Origin: Azophilus sp964638775
Lineage (GTDB): Bacteria > Pseudomonadota > Gammaproteobacteria > Pseudomonadales > Azotimanducaceae
NCBI GenBank assembly: GCA_964638775.1
Contig: CAZWZH010000111.1
Coordinates: 1-7,172 of the forward strand
DNA length: 7,172 nt
Direction: 5' to 3'
Shown here: positions 6,105 through 7,172 of the stretch, in pieces
How the letters are laid out: each line of letters starts with the position of its first letter
Position numbering within the stretch: position 1 is the stretch's first letter
Translations under genes and position numbers: made by a program
Notes under the pieces: generated by a model
The model's input: only the letters and a program-made list of their open reading frames with translations
Databases searched by the model: none
Told to the model about the DNA's origin: nothing

Positions 6105-6899
6105 CTAGGTAGGTGGGCCGCCCGTTGCAAGTGATGCGCGCCGCGGCGCCGGCGCCGGCGCGCCTTCTTGTCCGGTGCGCTGCCGCACCGCTTCGAAGAG
6201 CAGCACGCCCGCCGCCACCGACACGTTCAGGCTCTCGACGCCCCCGGCCATCGGGATGGCGGCGAGTTCGTCGCAGGTCTTGCGCGTCAGGCTTCGCAAT
6301 CCATCGCCTTCGCTACCCACGACCAGCGCGATGCTGCGGGTCAGGTCCGTATTCGCCCAGGGCGTACCGGAGTCGCCCTCGGCTCCCACAACCCAGACAT
6401 CCCGCCGTTTCAGCCAATCCAGCCGCCGGGCAACGTTGACAATGGCGAACAGTTCCGCCCGTTCCGCGGCGCCGGCCGCCGCCTTCAGCGCCGCGGCGCT
6501 CAACGGGGCGCTCCTGCGTTTCGGCACCAGCACGGCCTGCACTCCGGCCGCCACGGCACTGCGGATACAGGCGCCGAGGTTGCGGGGGTCGTTGATGCCT
6601 TCCAGGAGGAGGAAAAGCTTGGGGTCCGGCCAGTGGTCGAATCGCTCCTCGAAGTCCGCCTCGCTCAAGAGGGCGAGTTCATGACAGTCCGCAACGACAC
6701 CCTGATGTGCCGCTCCCGCGATGCGGTCGAGTTGACGCCGGTCGACGAACTCGTGACGAACCCTTGCTTGCGCCGCCAGCTCAAGCAGGGCCGCGATGCG
6801 TTGGTCCCGGCGATTCTTCTGCACCAGCACGGCGCGCACCCGCTCCGGCGCCTCTTCCAGCACCGCAAGTGCAGCGTGAAGGCCCTTGACGTACGCCAT
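6105..6899 (-). CDS. rlmB: 23S rRNA (guanosine-2'-O-)-methyltransferase RlmB
   Basis: RlmB methylates the ribose of G2251 (E. coli numbering) in the 23S rRNA P loop, using SAM. The N-terminal L30e-like substrate-binding domain (about 1-85) includes the conserved HQGVVA (65-70). The SPOUT/TrmH catalytic domain has motif 1 GINDPRNLGACIRSA (101-115), motif 2 VVGSEGDGLR (193-202) and motif 3 IPMAGGVESLNVSVAAGVLL (215-234), which form the trefoil knot. The 264 residues exceed the E. coli protein (243) by a Pro/Ala-rich tail after about residue 243. The ATG at 6897-6899 begins MAYVKGLHAALAVLE as in homologues. It lies 14 bases after rnr with no clear Shine-Dalgarno. The rnr-rlmB pairing is conserved and links RNase R with rRNA modification. 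Confidence 0.97.
   Translation of the reverse strand: MAYVKGLHAALAVLEEAPERVRAVLVQKNRRDQRIAALLELAAQARVRHEFVDRRQLDRIAGAAHQGVVADCHELALLSEADFEERFDHWPDPKLFLLLEGINDPRNLGACIRSAVAAGVQAVLVPKRRSAPLSAAALKAAAGAAERAELFAIVNVARRLDWLKRRDVWVVGAEGDSGTPWANTDLTRSIALVVGSEGDGLRSLTRKTCDELAAIPMAGGVESLNVSVAAGVLLFEAVRQRTGQEGAPAPAPRRASLATGGPPT
6136..6163. repeat. G+C-rich inverted repeat at the 3' end of rlmB
   Basis: GCGCGCC (6136-6142) and GGCGCGC (6157-6163) are perfect complements around two adjacent GGCGCC palindromes (6145-6150 and 6151-6156). It encodes the APAPAPRRA part of the RlmB tail. No T run follows on the minus strand, so it does not look like a terminator. The high G+C content makes such symmetry fairly likely by chance. 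Confidence 0.4.
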
Positions 6900-6913
6900 C
6901 GCAGCCGGCCGTG

Positions 6914-7172
6914 TCAGCTTTCGCGAACGCCTCGGAGCCGGCGGCCGCGCCCGTTCCCGCGGCCACGCCGGCGGCGTCCCCGCTTCGGCGCGCTCGCCAA
7001 CACCAGGTCGAGCCTGCCCAGTTCCGGCTGTACGTCGGTCAGGCGCACTTCCAGCTCATCGCCCAGGGTGAAGCGTGCGCCGGAGGACTCACCGACCAGG
7101 CTCATGCTCGCCGGCCGGTAATGATAGTAGTCAGCCCCCAACTCCGAGACGTGCAGCAGGCCCTGGACGTAG
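6914..7172 (-). CDS. rnr: Ribonuclease R, C-terminal S1 domain (partial, cut by window edge)
   Basis: RNase R is a processive 3'-5' exoribonuclease of the RNB family that degrades structured RNA and takes part in rRNA quality control. Only the last 85 residues are inside the window. They begin YVQGLLHVSELGADYYHY and continue with SLVGESSGARFTLGDELEVR and LGRLDLVLA, matching the C-terminal S1 RNA-binding domain of RNase R (E. coli reads YVDGLVHISSL.. and MGESSG.. at the same places). After the S1 domain comes a short tail of about 24 residues made largely of Arg and Gly (KRGRRRRGRGNGRGRR), much shorter than the long Lys-rich tail of the E. coli enzyme. The catalytic RNB domain lies beyond the right edge. 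The rlmB start follows the TGA by 14 bases. Confidence 0.93.
   Translation of the reverse strand, partial: YVQGLLHVSELGADYYHYRPASMSLVGESSGARFTLGDELEVRLTDVQPELGRLDLVLASAPKRGRRRRGRGNGRGRRLRGVRES

Noticed and set aside
5939..6130. N-terminal extension of rpsF into the rlmB end
   Set aside because: The frame is merely open; S6 homology starts exactly at the ATG at 5938, which has a strong Shine-Dalgarno.
1..7172. Mobile element, CRISPR array, tRNA or defence system
   Set aside because: No transposase, integrase, spaced direct repeats, tRNA-like fold or accessory gene was found; every long stretch is explained by conserved housekeeping genes.

Overview
The window is a compact, minus-strand block of housekeeping genes from a G+C-rich bacterium, most probably a gammaproteobacterium. 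This rests on the protein sequences (RNase R, RlmB, S6, S18, L9, DnaB, RadA, NrdR, RibD, NusB all look proteobacterial) and on the rnr-rlmB-rpsF-rpsR-rplI-dnaB order. The exact lineage cannot be fixed by eye. No mobile element, CRISPR array, tRNA, rRNA or defence-type gene is visible, and no plus-strand gene is supported.

Read in the direction of transcription (right to left), the window opens with the C-terminal S1 domain of RNase R (rnr, cut by the right edge). The 23S rRNA 2'-O-methyltransferase RlmB follows 14 bases later. A 166-base leader comes next; it carries a strong ribosome binding site and a candidate S6:S18-binding structure. The ribosomal protein operon rpsF-rpsR-rplI follows, with a 4-base overlap between rpsF and rpsR and a 10-base gap before rplI. 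An intrinsic-terminator-like hairpin with a T run lies behind rplI. A spacer of about 225 bases leads to dnaB, which probably starts at a TTG codon.

The replicative helicase dnaB is followed by radA after 47 bases that contain a perfect 8-bp inverted repeat. Then radA-nrdR (7-base gap), nrdR-ribD (ATGA overlap) and ribD-nusB (3-base gap, same frame) form a tightly packed run. NusB is cut by the left edge. The run links DNA replication and recombination (DnaB, RadA), control of deoxynucleotide synthesis (NrdR), riboflavin synthesis (RibD) and rRNA antitermination (NusB).

There is no hidden novel system that I can support. The points worth a second look are: a RibD deaminase site in which the usual SHxG motif reads TVDG; direct ribD-nusB and dnaB-radA junctions without the genes often found between them; an S6 protein with a tail of about 70 charged residues; a possible S6:S18 autoregulatory leader; and the terminator that splits the rplI-dnaB part of the cluster.
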